This document shows positions 1 through 13,410 of a stretch of 64,000 nt of DNA, one piece after another (positions within the stretch are counted from its first letter, which is position 1; each line of letters begins with the position of its first letter). The DNA comes from Triglochin maritima (taxonomy: Eukaryota; Streptophyta; Magnoliopsida; Alismatales; Juncaginaceae). A model generated the notes under the pieces. That model was not told the origin of the DNA and made no database searches. It saw only the letters and a list, made by a program, of their open reading frames with translations. Position numbers and translations under genes: made by a program. The DNA lies in the NCBI GenBank assembly GCA_963682175.1, contig OY821793.1:26309493-26373492 (forward strand), written 5' to 3'.

Positions 1-458
1 TTTGCCCGCGGGCAACACCCATGGACTTCCAAACGCGTTTTGGAAGCGAATGGGGTAGGCAACAACCGTGGGAACCCAAGCATGGGCACGAGCAACGTCC
101 CAAAGAACTTTCCCCACGAGAAATCCCCATTCCCTTCCGGACGCGTTCGGAAGTGCACGGGAAGGCAACAACCTTGGGCAACCGAGCACGCCGAAGAGCA
201 ACGTCCACAGGCACCTTGGTCTTTGCCCACGAGCAACCTCCATTTCACCTACAAGTGCGCTTTCACTGCCAAACGTGTTTTGGAAGCAAATGCCGCAGGC
301 CACTGCCGCGAGCACACACTAGGCCCTAGCGTGGCGCTGACATGCCAACTATGACAACACTAGGCTAGTGTCCATCGCCCGACCGCCAAATCACTCCGAG
401 ATGGGTGCACCTCGTAGATAACGCGGATGGATATGTGGGGTCCTAAGTTCCATAAACC
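1..458. repeat. Partial monomer at the left edge
   Basis: Begins at TTTGCCCGCGGG, that is, about position 454 of the monomer, and runs to the monomer end. It contains the sub-repeat zone and both CTAG dyads. It has AAATCCCC instead of AAACCCCC at about 120-129 and GAGCACGCCG at about 203. The array therefore extends to the left of the window. Confidence 0.95.
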
Positions 459-950
459 GTGGTTGGGCCGCCTAAAGACCACTTAGAAACTAGGTGTGGG
501 GCTGGCCACATGCCACTTGTGGAGCTGGCCAAAGGCCACTCCGTCGCCACCCTGCAGGCCAGCACCAAATCGGCTGCGCCTCCAGCATCCGACCTCCAAA
601 TCAAGCGTTCTAACTTGCATTACGTAGACAATTCATCCCTCTATCTGCCCCTAAAATTTCAGTGCAAACGCCCAAGTATTCGGGGTCGCGCCTCCTCCAA
701 GAAGACGTAGCTCCCTACCAGCCACGCCCCCACATCATCAGCATTCTTCATCTCATCGCGCCTCGCCCTACATACATCTAAATCGGGCATTCTAAGAGGA
801 TCTACCCATCCACTCCTCCTCACTATGTGCTCGGGTGCCCAAATATAGACTAAGGCTCACCTAAGGTCCACTCAGGCCATTGCTTGGGACAAACGATGCG
901 GCAGCTTCCACTTTGCCCGCGGGCAACACCCATGGACTTCCAAACGCGTT

Positions 951-3443
951 ATGGAAGCGAATGGGGTAGGCAACAACCGTGGGAACCCAAGCATGGGCAC
1001 GAGCAACGTCCCAAAGAACTTTCCCCACGAGAAACCCCCATTCCCTTCCGGACGCGTTCGTAAGTGCACGGGAAGGCAACAACCTTGGGTAACCGAGCAC
1101 GTCGAAGAGCAACGTCCACAGGCACCTTGGTCTTTGCCCACGAGCAACCTCCATTTCACCTACAAGTGCGCTTTCACTGCCAAACGTGTTTTGGAAGCGA
1201 ATGCCGTAGGCCACTGCCGGGAGCACACACTAGGCCCTAGCGTGGCGCTGACATGCCAACTATGACAACACTAGGCTAGTGTCAATCGCCCGACCGCCAA
1301 ATCACTCCGAGATGGGTGCACCTCGTAGATAACGCGGATGTATATGTGGGGTCCTAAGTTCCATAAACCGTGGTTGGGCCACCTAAAGACCACTTAGAAA
1401 CTAGGTGTGGGGCTGGCCACATGCCACGCGTGGAGCTGGCCCAAGGCCACTCCGTCGCCACCCTGCAGGCCAACACCAAATCGGCTGCGCCTCGAGCATC
1501 CGACCTCCAAATCGAGCGTTCTAACTTGCATTACGTAGACAATTCATCCATCTATCTGACCCTAAAATGTCAGAGCAAACGCCCAAGTATTCGGGGTGGC
1601 GCCTCCTCCAAGAAGACGTAGCTCCCTACCAGCCACGCCCCCACATCATCAGCGTTCTTCATCTCATCGCGCCTCGCCCTACATACATCTAAATCGGGCA
1701 TTCTAAGAGGAGTTACCCATCCACTCCTCCTCACTATGTGCTCGGGTGCCCAAATATAGACTAAGGCTCACCTAAGGTCCACTCAGGCCATTGCTTGGGA
1801 CAAACGATGCGGCAGCTTCCACTTTGCCCGCGGGCAACACCCATGGACTTCCAAACGCGTTTTGGAAGCGAATGGGGTAGGCAACAACCGTGGGAACCCA
1901 AGCATGGGCACGAGCAACGTCCCAAAGAACTTTCCCCACGAGAAACCCCCATTCCCTTCCGGACGCGTTCGTAAGTGCACGGGAAGGCAACAACCTTGGG
2001 TAACCGAGCACGTCGAAGAGCAACGTCCACAGGCACCTTGGTCTTTGCCCACGAGCAACCTCCATTTCACCTACAAGTGCGCTTTCACTGCCAAACGTGT
2101 TTTGGAAGCGAATGCCGTAGGCCACTGCCGGGAGCACACACTAGGCCCTAGCGTGGCGCTGACATGCCAACTATGACAACACTAGGCTAGTGTCCATCGC
2201 CCGACCGCCAAATCACTCCGAGATGGGTGCACCTCGTAGATAACGCGGATGTATATTTGGGGTCCTAGGTTCCATAAACCGTGGTTGGGCCACCTAAAGA
2301 CCACTTAGAAACTAGGTGTGGGGCTGGCCACATGCCACGCGTGGAGCTGGCCCAAGGCCACTCCGTCGCCACCCTGCAGGCCAACACCAAATCGGCTGCG
2401 CCTCGAGCATCCGACCTCCAAATCGAGCGTTCTAACTTGCATTACGTAGACAATTCATCCATCTATCTGACCCTAAAATGTCAGAGCAAACGCCCAAGTA
2501 TTCGGGGTGGCGCCTCCTCCAAGAAGACGTAGCTCCCTACCAGCCACGCCCCCACATCATCAGCGTTCTTCATCTCATCGCGCCTCGCCCTACATACATC
2601 TAAATCGGGCATTCTAAGAGGAGTTACCCATCCACTCCTCCTCACTATGTGCTCGGGTGCCCAAATATAGACTAAGGCTCACCTAAGGTCCACTCAGGCC
2701 ATTGCTTGGGACAAACGATGCGGCAGCTTCCACTTTGCCCGCGGGCAACACCCATGGACTTCCAAACGCGTTTTGGAAGCGAATGGGGTAGGCAACAACC
2801 GTGGGAACCCAAGCATGGGCACGAGCAACGTCCCAAAGAACTTTCCCCACGAGAAACCCCCATTCCCTTCCGGACGCGTTCGTAAGTGCACGGGAAGGCA
2901 ACAACCTTGGGTAACCGAGCACGTCGAAGAGCAACGTCCACAGGCACCTTGGTCTTTGCCCACGAGCAACCTCCATTTCACCTACAAGTGCGCTTTCACT
3001 GCCAAACGTGTTTTGGAAGCGAATGCCGTAGGCCACTGCCGGGAGCACACACTAGGCCCTAGCGTGGCGCTGACATGCCAACTATGACAACACTAGGCTA
3101 GTGTCCATCGCCCGACCGCCAAATCACTCCGAGATGGGTGCACCTCGTAGATAACGCGGATGTATATGTGGGGTCCTAGGTTCCATAAACCGTGGTTGGG
3201 CCACCTAAAGACCACTTAGAAACTAGGTGTGGGGCTGGCCACATGCCACGCGTGGAGCTGGCCCAAGGCCACTCCGTCGCCACCCTGCAGGCCAACACCA
3301 AATCGGCTGCGCCTCGAGCATCCGACCTCCAAATCGAGCGTTCTAACTTGCATTACGTAGACAATTCATCCATCTATCTGACCCTAAAATGTCAGAGCAA
3401 ACGCCCAAGTATTCGGGGTCGCGCCTCCTCCAAGAAGACGTAG
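951..3443. repeat. Run of nearly identical single monomers
   Basis: Consecutive monomers from about 1.0 to 3.4 kb share the same private changes, including GCGTTCGTAAGTG, TTGGGTAACC and GGCCACCTAAAG. They differ by only a few bases, such as GTCAATCG at about 1282 and TATATTTGGGG at about 2233. The local period is one monomer (911 bp), unlike the multi-monomer periods seen further along. This points to recent amplification of one monomer. Confidence 0.75.
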
Positions 3444-6400
3444 CTCCCTACCAGCCACGCCCCCACATCATCAGCATTCTTCATCTCATCGCGCCTCGCC
3501 CTACATACATCTAAATCGGGCATTCTAAGAGGAGTTACCCATCCACTCCTCCTCACTATGTGCTCGGGTGCCCAAATATAGACTAAGGCTCACCTAAGGT
3601 CCACTCAGGCCATTGCTTGGGACAAACGATGCGGCAGCTTCCACTTTGCCCGCGGGCAACACCCATGGACTTCCAAACGCGTTATGGAAGCGAATGGGGT
3701 AGGCAACAACCGTGGGAACCCAAGCATGGGCACGAGCAACGTCCCAAAGAACTTTCTCCACGAGAAACCCCCATTCTCTTCCGGACGCGTTCGGAAGTGC
3801 ACGGGAAGGCAACAACCATGGGCAACCGAGCACGTCGAAGAGCAACGTCCACAGGCACCTTGGTCTTTGCCCACGAGCAACCTCCATTTCACCTACAAGT
3901 GCGCTTTCACTGCCAAACGTGTTTTGGAAGTGAATGCCGCAGGCCACTGCCGCGAGCACACACTAGGCCCTAGCGTGGCGCTGACATGCCAACTATGACA
4001 ACACTAGGCTAGTGTCCATCGCCCGACCGCCAAATCACTCCGAGATGGGTGCACCTCGTAGATAACGCGGATGGATATGTGGGGTCCTAAGTTCCATAAA
4101 CCGTGGTTGGGCCGCCTAAAGACCACTTAGAAACTAGGTGTGGGGCTGGCCACATGCCACGCGTGAAGCTGGCCCAAGGCCACTCCGTCGCCACCCTGCA
4201 GGCCAACACCAAATCGGCTGCGCCTCGAGCATCCGACCTCCAAATCGAGCGTTCTAACTTGCATTACGTAGACAATTCATCCATCTATCTGACCCTAAAA
4301 TGTCAGAGCAAACGCCCAAGTATTCGGGGTCGCGCCTCCTCCAAGAAGACGTAGCTCCCTACCAGCCACGCCCCCACATCATCAGCATTCTTCATCTCAT
4401 CGCGCCTCGCCCTACATACATCTAAATCGGGCATTCTAAGAGGAGTTACCCATCCACTCCTCCTCACTATGTGCTCGGGTGCCCAAATATAGACTAAGGC
4501 TCACCTAAGGTCCACTCAGGCCATTGCTTGGGACAAACGATGCGGCAGCTTCCACTTTGCCCGCGGGCAACACCCATGGACTTCCAAACGCGTAATGGAA
4601 GCGAATGGGGTAGGCAACAACCGTGGGAACCCAAGCATGGGCACGAGCAACGTCCCAAAGAACTTTCCCCACGAGAAACCCCCATTCCCTTCCGGACGCG
4701 TTCGGAAGTGCACGGGAAGGCAACAACCTTGGGCAACCGAGCACGTCGAAGAGCAACGTCCACAGGCACCTTGGTCTTTGCCCACGAGCAACCTCCATTT
4801 CACCTACAAGTGCGCTTTCACTGCCAAACGTGTTTTGGAAGCGAATGCCGTAGGCCACTGCCGGGAGCACACACTAGGCCCTAGCGTGGCGCTGACATGC
4901 CAACTATGACAACACTAGGCTAGTGTCCATCGCCCGACCGCCAAATCACTCCGAGATGGGTGCACCTCGTAGATAATGCGGATCTATATGTGGGGTCCTA
5001 AGTTCCATAAACCGTGGTTGGGCCGCCTAAAGACCACTTAGAAACTAGGTGTGGGGCTGGCCACATGCCACGCGTGGAGCTGGCCCAAGGCCACTCCGTC
5101 GCCACCCTGCAGGCCAACACCAAATCGGCTGCGCCTCGAGCATCCGACCTCCAAATCGAGCGTTCTAACTTGCATTACGTAGACAATTCATCCATCTATC
5201 TGACCCTAAAATGTCAGAGCAAACGCCCAAGTATTCGGGGTGGCGCCTCCTCCAAGAAGACGTAGCTCCCTACCAGCCACGCCCCCACATCATCAGCATT
5301 CTTCATCTCATCGCGCCTCGCCCTACATACATCTAAATCGGGCATTCTAAGAGGAGTTACCCATCCACTCCTCCTCACTATGTGCTCGGGTGCCCAAATA
5401 TAGACTAAGGCTCACCTAAGGTCCACTCAGGCCATTGCTTGGGACAAACGATGCGGCAGCTTCCACTTTGCCCGCGGGCAACACCCATGGACTTCCAAAC
5501 GCGTTATGGAAGCGAATGGGGTAGGCAACAACCATGGGAACCCAAGCATGGGCACGAGCAACGTCCCAAAGAACTTTCCCCACGAGAAACCCCCATTCTC
5601 TTCCGGACGCGTTCGGAAGTGCACGGGAAGGCAACAACCTTGGGCAACCGAGCACGTCGAAGAGCAACGTCCACAGGCACCTTGGTCTTTGCCCACGATC
5701 AACCTCCATTTCACCTACAAGTGCGCTTTCACTGCCAAACGTGTTTTGGAATCGAATGCCGTAGGCCACTGCCGGGAGCACACACTAGGCCCTAGCGTGG
5801 CGCTGACATGCCAACTATGACAACACTAGGCTAGTGTCCATCGCCCGACCGCCAAATCACTCCGAGATGGGTGCACCTCGTAGATAACGCGGATGTATAT
5901 GTGGGGTCCTAAGTTCCATAAACCGTGGTTGGGCCGCCTAAAGACCACTTAGAAACTAGGTGTGGGGCTGGCCACATGCCACGCGTGGAGCTGGCCCAAG
6001 GCCACTCCGTCGCCACCCTGCAGGCCAACACCAAATCGGCTGCGCCTCGAGCATCCGACCTCCAAATCGAGCGTTCTAACTTGCATTACGTAGACAATTC
6101 ATCCATCTATCTGACCCTAAAATGACAGAGCAAACGCCCAAGTATTCGGGGTGGCGCCTCCTCCAAGAAGACGTAGCTCCCTACCAGCCACGCCGCCACA
6201 TCATCAACATTCTTCATCTCATCGCGCCTCGCCCTACATACATCTAAATCGGGCATTCTAAGAGGAGTTACCCATCCACTCCTCCTCACTATGTGCTCGG
6301 GTGCCCAAATATAGACTAAGGCTCACCTAAGGTCCACTCAGGCAATTGCTTGGGACAAACGATGCGGCAGCTTCCACTTTGCCCGCGGGCAACACCCATG

Positions 6401-9400
6401 GACTTCCAAACGCGTTATGGAAGCGAATGGGGTAGGCAACAACCGTGGGAACCCAAGCATGGGCACGAGCAACGTCCCAAAGAACTTTCCCCACGAGAAA
6501 CCCCCATTCCCTTCCGGACGCGTTCGTAAGTGCACGGGAAGGCAACAACCTTGGGCAACCGAGCACGTCGAAGAGCAACGTCCACAGGCACCTTGGTCTT
6601 TGCCCACGAGCAACCTCCATTTCACCTACAAGTGCGCTTTCACTGCCAAACGTGTTTTGGAAGCGAATGCCGTAGGCCATTGCCGGGAGCACACACTAGG
6701 CCCTAGCGTGGCGCTGACATGCCAACTATGACAACACTAGGCTAGTGTCCATCGCCCGACCGCCAAATCACTCCGAGATGGGTGCACCTCGTAGATAACG
6801 CGGATGTATATGTGGGGTCCTAAGTTCCATAAACCGTGGTTGGGCCACCTAAAGACCACTTAGAAACTAGGTGTGGGGCTGGCCACATGCCACGCGTGGA
6901 GCTGGCCCAAGGCCACTCCGTCGCCACCCTGCAGGCCAACACCAAATCGGCTGCGCCTCGAGCATCCGACCTCTAAATCGAGCGTTCTAACTTGCATTAC
7001 GTAGACAATTCATCCATCTATCTGACCCTAAAATGTCAGAGCAAACGCCCAAGTATTCGGGGTCGCGCCTCCTCCAAGAAGACGTAGCTCCCTACCAGCC
7101 ACGCCCCCACATCATCAGCATTCTTCATCTCATCGCGCCTCGCCCTACATACATCTAAATCGGGCATTCTAAGAGGAGTTACCCATCCACTCCTCCTCAC
7201 TATGTGCTCGAGTGCCCAAATATAGACTAAGGCTCACCTAAGGTCCACTCAGGCCATTGTTTGGGACAAACGATGCGGCAGCTTCCACTTTGCCCGCGGG
7301 CAACACCCATGGACTTCCAAACGCGTTTTGGAAGCGAATGGGGTAGGCAACAACCGTGGGAACCCAAGCATGGGCACGAGCAACGTCCCAAAGAACTTTC
7401 CCCACGAGAAACCCCCATTCCCTTCCGGACGCGTTCGGAAGTGCACGGGAAGGCAACAACCTTGGGCAACCGAGCACGTCGAAGAGCAACGTCCACAGGC
7501 ACCTTGGTCTTTGCCCACGAGCAACCTCCATTTCACCTACAAGTGCGCTTTCACTGCCAAACATGTTTTGGAAGCGAATGCCGCAGGCCACTGCCGCGAG
7601 CACACACTAGGCCCTAGCGTGGCGCTGACATGCCAACTATGACAACACTAGGCTAGTGTCCATCGCCCGACCGCCAAATCACTTCGAGATGGGTGCACCT
7701 CGTAGATAACGTGGATGGATATGTGGGGTCCTAAGTTCCATAAACCGTGGTTGGGCCGCCTAAAGACCACTTAGAAACTAGGTATGGGGCTGGCCACATG
7801 CCACGCGTGGAGCTGGCCAAAGGCCACTCCGCCGCCACCGTGCAGGCCAACACCAAATCGGCTGCGCCTCTAGCATCCGACCTCCAAATCGAGCGTTCTA
7901 ACTTGCATTACGTAGACAATTCATCCCTCTATCTGACCCTAAAATTTCAGAGCAAACGCCCAAGTATTCGGGGTCGCGCCTCCTCCAAGAAGACGTAGCT
8001 CCCTACCAGCCACGCCCCCACGTCATCAGCATTCTTCATCTGATCGCGCCTCGCCCTACATACATCTAAATCGGGCATTCTAAGAGGAGTTACCCATCCA
8101 CTCCTGCTCACTATGTGCTCGGGTGCCCAAATATAGACTAAGGCTCACCTAAGGTCCACTCAGGGCATTTCTTGGGACAAACGATGCGGCAGCTTCCACT
8201 TTGCCCGCGGGCAACACCCATGGACTTCCAAACGCGTTTTGGAAGCGAATGGGGTAGGCAACAACCGTGGGAACCCAAGCATGGGCACGAGCAACGTCCC
8301 AAAGAACTTTCCCCACGAGAAACCCCCATTCCCTTCCGGACGCGTTCGGAAGTGCACGGGAAGGCAACAACCTTGGGCAACCGAGCACGTCGAAGAGCAA
8401 TGTCCACAGGCACCTTGGTCTTTGCCCACGAGCAACCTCCATTTCACCTACAAGTGCGCTTTCACTGCCAAACGTGTTTTGGAAGCGAATGCCGCAGGCC
8501 ACTGCCGCGAGCACAAACTAGGCCCTAGCGTGGCGCTGACATGCCAACTATGACAACACAAGGCTAGTGTCCATCGCCCTACCGCCAAATCACTCCGAGA
8601 TGGGTGCGCCTCGTAGATAACGTGGATGGATATGTGGGGTCCTAAGTTCCATAAACCGTGGTTGGGCCGCCTAAAGACCACTTAGAAACTAGGTGTGGGG
8701 CTGGCCACATGCCACGCGTGGAGCTGGCCAATGTCCACTCCGTCGCCACCCTGCAGGCCAACACCAATCGGCTGTGCCTCGAGCATCCGACCTCCAAATC
8801 GAGCGTTCTAACTTGAATTGCGTAGACAATTCATCCCTCTATCGGCCACTAAAATTTCAGAGCAAACGCCCAAGTATTCGGGGTCGCGCCTCCTCCAAGA
8901 AGATGTATCTCCCTACCAGCCACGCCCCCACATCATCAGCATTCTTCATCTCATCGCGCCTCGCCCTACATACATCTAAATCGGGCATTCTAAGAGGAGT
9001 TACCCATCCACTCCTCCTCACTATGTGCTCGGGTGCCCAAATATAGACTAAGGCTCACCTAAGGTCCACTCAGGCCATTGCTTGGGACAAACGATGCGGT
9101 AGCTTCCACTTTGCCCGCGGGCCACACCCATGGACTTCCAAACGCGTTTTGGAAGCGAATGAGGTAGGCAACAACCGTGGGAACCCAAGCATGGGCACGA
9201 GCAACGTCCCAAAGAACTTTCCCCACGAGAAACCCCCATTCCCTTCCGGACGCGTTCGGAATTGCACGGGAAGGCAACAACCTTGGGCAACCGAGCACGT
9301 CGAAGAGCAACGTCCACAGGCACCTTGGTCTTTGCCCACGAGCAACCTCCATTTCACCTACAAGTGCGCTTTCACTGCCAAACGTGTTTTAGAAGCGAAT

Positions 9401-9719
9401 GCCGCAGGCCACTGCCGCGAGCACAAACTAGGCCCTAGCGTGGCGCTGACATGCCAACTATGACAACACAAGGCTAGTGTCCATCGCCCGACCGCCAAAT
9501 CACTCCGAGATGGGTGCGCCTCGTAGATAACGTGGATGGATATGTGGGGTCCTAAGTTCCATAAACCGTGGTTGGGCCGCCTAAAGACCACTTAGAAACT
9601 AGGTGTGGGGCTGGCCACATGCCACGCGTGGAGCTGGCCAAAGGCCACTCCGTCGCCACCCTGCAGGCCAACACCAAATCGGCTGTGCCTCGAGCATCCG
9701 ACCTCCAAATCGAGCGTTC

Positions 9720-12700
9720 TAACTTGCATTACGTAGACAATTCATCCCTCTATGTGCCCCTAAAATTTAAGAGCAAACGCCCAAGTATTCGGGGTCGCGC
9801 CTCCTCCAAGAAGACGTAGCTCCCTACCAGCCACGCCCCCACATCATCAGCATTCTTCATCTCATCGCGCCTCGCCCTACATACATCTAAATCGGGCATT
9901 CTAAGAGGAGTTACCCATCCACTCCTCCTCACTATGTGTTCGGGTGCCCAAATATAGACTAAGACTCACCTAAGGTCCACTCAGGCCATTGCTTGGGACA
10001 AACGATGCGGCAGCTTCCACTTTGCCCGCGGGCAACACCCATGGACTTCCAAACGCGTTTTGGAAGCGAATGGGGTAGGCAACAACCGTGGGAACCCAAG
10101 CATGGGCACGAGTAACGTCCCAAAGAACTTTCCCCACGAGAAACCCCCATTCCCTTCCGGACGCGTTCGGAATTGCACGGGAAGGCAACAACCTTGGGCA
10201 ACCGAGCACGTCGAAGAGCAACTACCACAGGCACCTTGGTCTTTGCCCACGAACAACCTCCATTTCACCTACAAGTGCGCTTTCACTTCCAAACGTGTTT
10301 TGGAAGCGAATGCCACAGGCCACTGCCGCGAGCACACACTAGGCCCTAGCGTGGCGCTGACATGCCAACTATGACAACACTAAGCTAGTGTCCATCGCCC
10401 GACCGCCAAATCACTCCGAGATGGGTGCACCTCGTAGATAACGCGGATGGATATGTGGGGTCCTAAGTTCCATAAACCGTGGTTGGGCCGCCTAAAGACC
10501 ACTTAGAAACTAGGTGTGGGGCTGGCCACATACCACGCGTGGAGCTGGCCAAAGGCCACTCCGTCGCCACCCTGCAGGCCAACACCAAATCGGCTGCGCC
10601 TCGAGCATCCGACCTCCAAATCGAGCGTTCTAACTTACATTACGTAGACAATTCATCCCTCTATCTGTCCCTAAAATTTCAGAGCAAACGCCCAAGTATT
10701 CTGGGTCTCGCCTCCTCCAAGAAGACGTAGCTCCCTACCAGCCACGCCCCCACATCATCAGCATTCTTCATCTCATCGCGCCTCGCCCTACATACATCTA
10801 AATCGGGCATTCTAAGAGGAGTTACCCATCCACTCCTCCTCACTATGTGTTCGGGTGCCCAAATATAGACTAAGACTCACCTAAGGTCCACTCAGGCCAT
10901 TGCTTGGGACAAACGATGCGGCAGCTTCCACTTTGCCCGCGGGCAACACCCTTGGACTTCCAAATGCGTTTTGGAAGCGAATGGGGTAGGCAACAACCGT
11001 GGGAACCCAAGCATGGGCACGAGCAACGTCCCAAAGAACTTTCCCCACGAGAAACCCCCATTCCCTTCCGGACGCGTTGGGAAGTACACGGGAAGGCAAC
11101 AACCTTGGGCAACCGAGCACGTCGAAGAGCAACTACCACAGGCACCTTGGTCTTTTCCCACGAACAACCTCCATTTCACCTACAAGTGCGCTTTCACTTC
11201 CAAACGTGTTTTGGAAGCGAATGCCGCAGGCCACTGCCGCGAGCACACACTAGGCCCTAGCGTGGCGCTGACATGCCAACTATGACAACACTAAGCTAGT
11301 GTCCATCGCCCGATCGCCAAATCACTCCGAGATGGGTGCACCTCATAGATAACGCGGATGGATATGTGGGGTCCTAAGTTCCATAAACCGTGGTTGGGCC
11401 GCCTAAAGACCACTTAGAAACTAGGTGTGGGGCTGGCCACATGCCACGCGTGGAGCTGGCCAAAGGCCACTCCGTCGCCACCCTGCAGGCCAACACCAAA
11501 TCGGCTGCGCCTCGAGCATCCGACCTCCAAATCGAGTGTTCTAACTTGCATTACGTAGACAATTCATCCCTCTATGTGCCCCTAAAATTTAAGAGCAAAC
11601 GCCCAAGTATTCGGGGTCGCGCCTCCTCCAAGAAGACGTAGCTCCCTACCAGCCACGCCCCCACATCATCAGCATTCTTCATCTCATCGCGCCTCGCCCT
11701 ACATACATCTAAATCGGGCATTCTAAGAGGAGTTACCCATCCACTCCTCCTCACTATGTGTTCGGGTGCCCAAATATAGACTAAGACTCACCTAAGGTCC
11801 ACTCAGGCCATTGCTTGGGACAAACGATGCGGCAGCTTCCACTTTGCCCGCGGGCAACACCCATGGACTTCCAAACGCGTTTTGGAAGCGAATGGGGTAG
11901 GCAACAACCGTGGGAACCCAAGCATGGGCACGAGTAACGTCCCAAAGAACTTTCCCCACGAGAAACCCCCATTCCCTTCCGGACGCGTTCGGAATTGCAC
12001 GGGAAGGCAACAACCTTGGGCAACCGAGCACGTCGAAGAGCAACTACCACAGGCACCTTGGTCTTTGCCCACGAACAACCTCCATTTCACCTACAAGTGC
12101 GCTTTCACTTCCAAACGTGTTTTGGAAGCGAATGCCACAGGCCACTGCCGCGAGCACACACTAGGCCCTAGCGTGGCGCTGACATGCCAACTATGACAAC
12201 ACTAAGCTAGTGTCCATCGCCCGACCGCCAAATCACTCCGAGATGGGTGCACCTCGTAGATAACGCGGATGGATATGTGGGGTCCTAAGTTCCATAAACC
12301 GTGGTTGGGCCGCCTAAAGACCACTTAGAAACTAGGTGTGGGGCTGGCCACATACCACGCGTGGAGCTGGCCAAAGGCCACTCCGTCGCCACCCTGCAGG
12401 CCAACACCAAATCGGCTGCGCCTCGAGCATCCGACCTCCAAATCGAGCTTTCTAACTTACATTACGTAGACAATTCATCCCTCTATCTGTCCCTAAAATT
12501 TCAGAGCAAACGCCCAAGTATTCTGGGTCTCGCCTCCTCCAAGAAGACGTAGCTCCCTACCAGCCACGCCCCCACATCATCAGCATTCTTCATCTCATCG
12601 CGCCTCGCCCTACATACATCTAAATCGGGCATTCTAAGAGGAGTTACCCATCCACTCCTCCTCACTATGTGTTCGGGTGCCCAAATATAGACTAAGACTC

Positions 12701-13410
12701 ACCTAAGGTCCACTCAGGCCATTGCTTGGGACAAACGATGCGGCAGCTTCCACTTTGCCCGCGGGCAACACCCTTGGACTTCCAAATGCGTTTTGGAAGC
12801 GAATGGGGTAGGCAACAACCGTGGGAACCCAAGCATGGGCACGAGCAACGTCCCAAAGAACTTTCCCCACGAGAAACCCCCATTCCCTTCCGGACGCGTT
12901 GGGAAGTACACGGGAAGGCAACAACCTTGGGCAACCGAGCACGTCGAAGAGCAACTACCACAGGCACCTTGGTCTTTTCCCACGAACAACCTCCATTTCA
13001 CCTACAAGTGCGCTTTCACTTCCAAACGTGTTTTGGAAGCGAATGCCGCAGGCCACTGCCGCGAGCACACACTAGGCCCTAGCGTGGCGCTGACATGCCA
13101 ACTATGACAACACTAAGCTAGTGTCCATCGCCCGATCGCCAAATCACTCCGAGATGGGTGCACCTCATAGATAACGCGGATGGATATGTGGGGTCCTAAG
13201 TTCCATAAACCGTGGTTGGGCCGCCTAAAGACCACTTAGAAACTAGGTGTGGGGCTGGCCACATGCCACGCGTGGAGCTGGCCAAAGGCCACTCCGTCGC
13301 CACCCTGCAGGCCAACACCAAATCGGCTGCGCCTCGAGCATCCGACCTCCAAATCGAGTGTTCTAACTTGCATTACGTAGACAATTCATCCCTCTATGTG
13401 CCCCTAAAAT
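9720..13410. repeat. Dimeric higher-order repeat, 1822 bp, two copies
   Basis: The stretch 9720-11541 repeats at 11542-13363 with almost no differences. Shared private marks are GTGCCCCTAAAATTTAAG (9757 and 11579), GAATTGCACGG, GAGTAACGTCC, CACATACCACG and CCCTTGGACTTCC (10947 region and +1822). Differences seen are GAGCG to GAGCT at about 12449, and TTTCAG against TTTAAG at about 13410, where the third repetition fails. Confidence 0.85.

Larger units (their letters stand above)
1..9719. repeat. Subfamily block SF1
   Basis: Core diagnostic changes from about 1.4 to 7.0 kb are GAGCTGGCCCAAGGCC in place of GGCCAAAGG, AAAATGTCAG in place of AAAATTTCAG, and CCATCTATCTGACCC. The monomers at 7747 and 8658 lack these and grade towards SF2. 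The monomer at 6836 has CCTCTAAATCG (about 6971), a stop in the frame that is open in its neighbours, and the one at 5925 has AAAATGACAG (about 6121). The monomer at 8658 is 910 bp through loss of one A at about 8766. Confidence 0.8.
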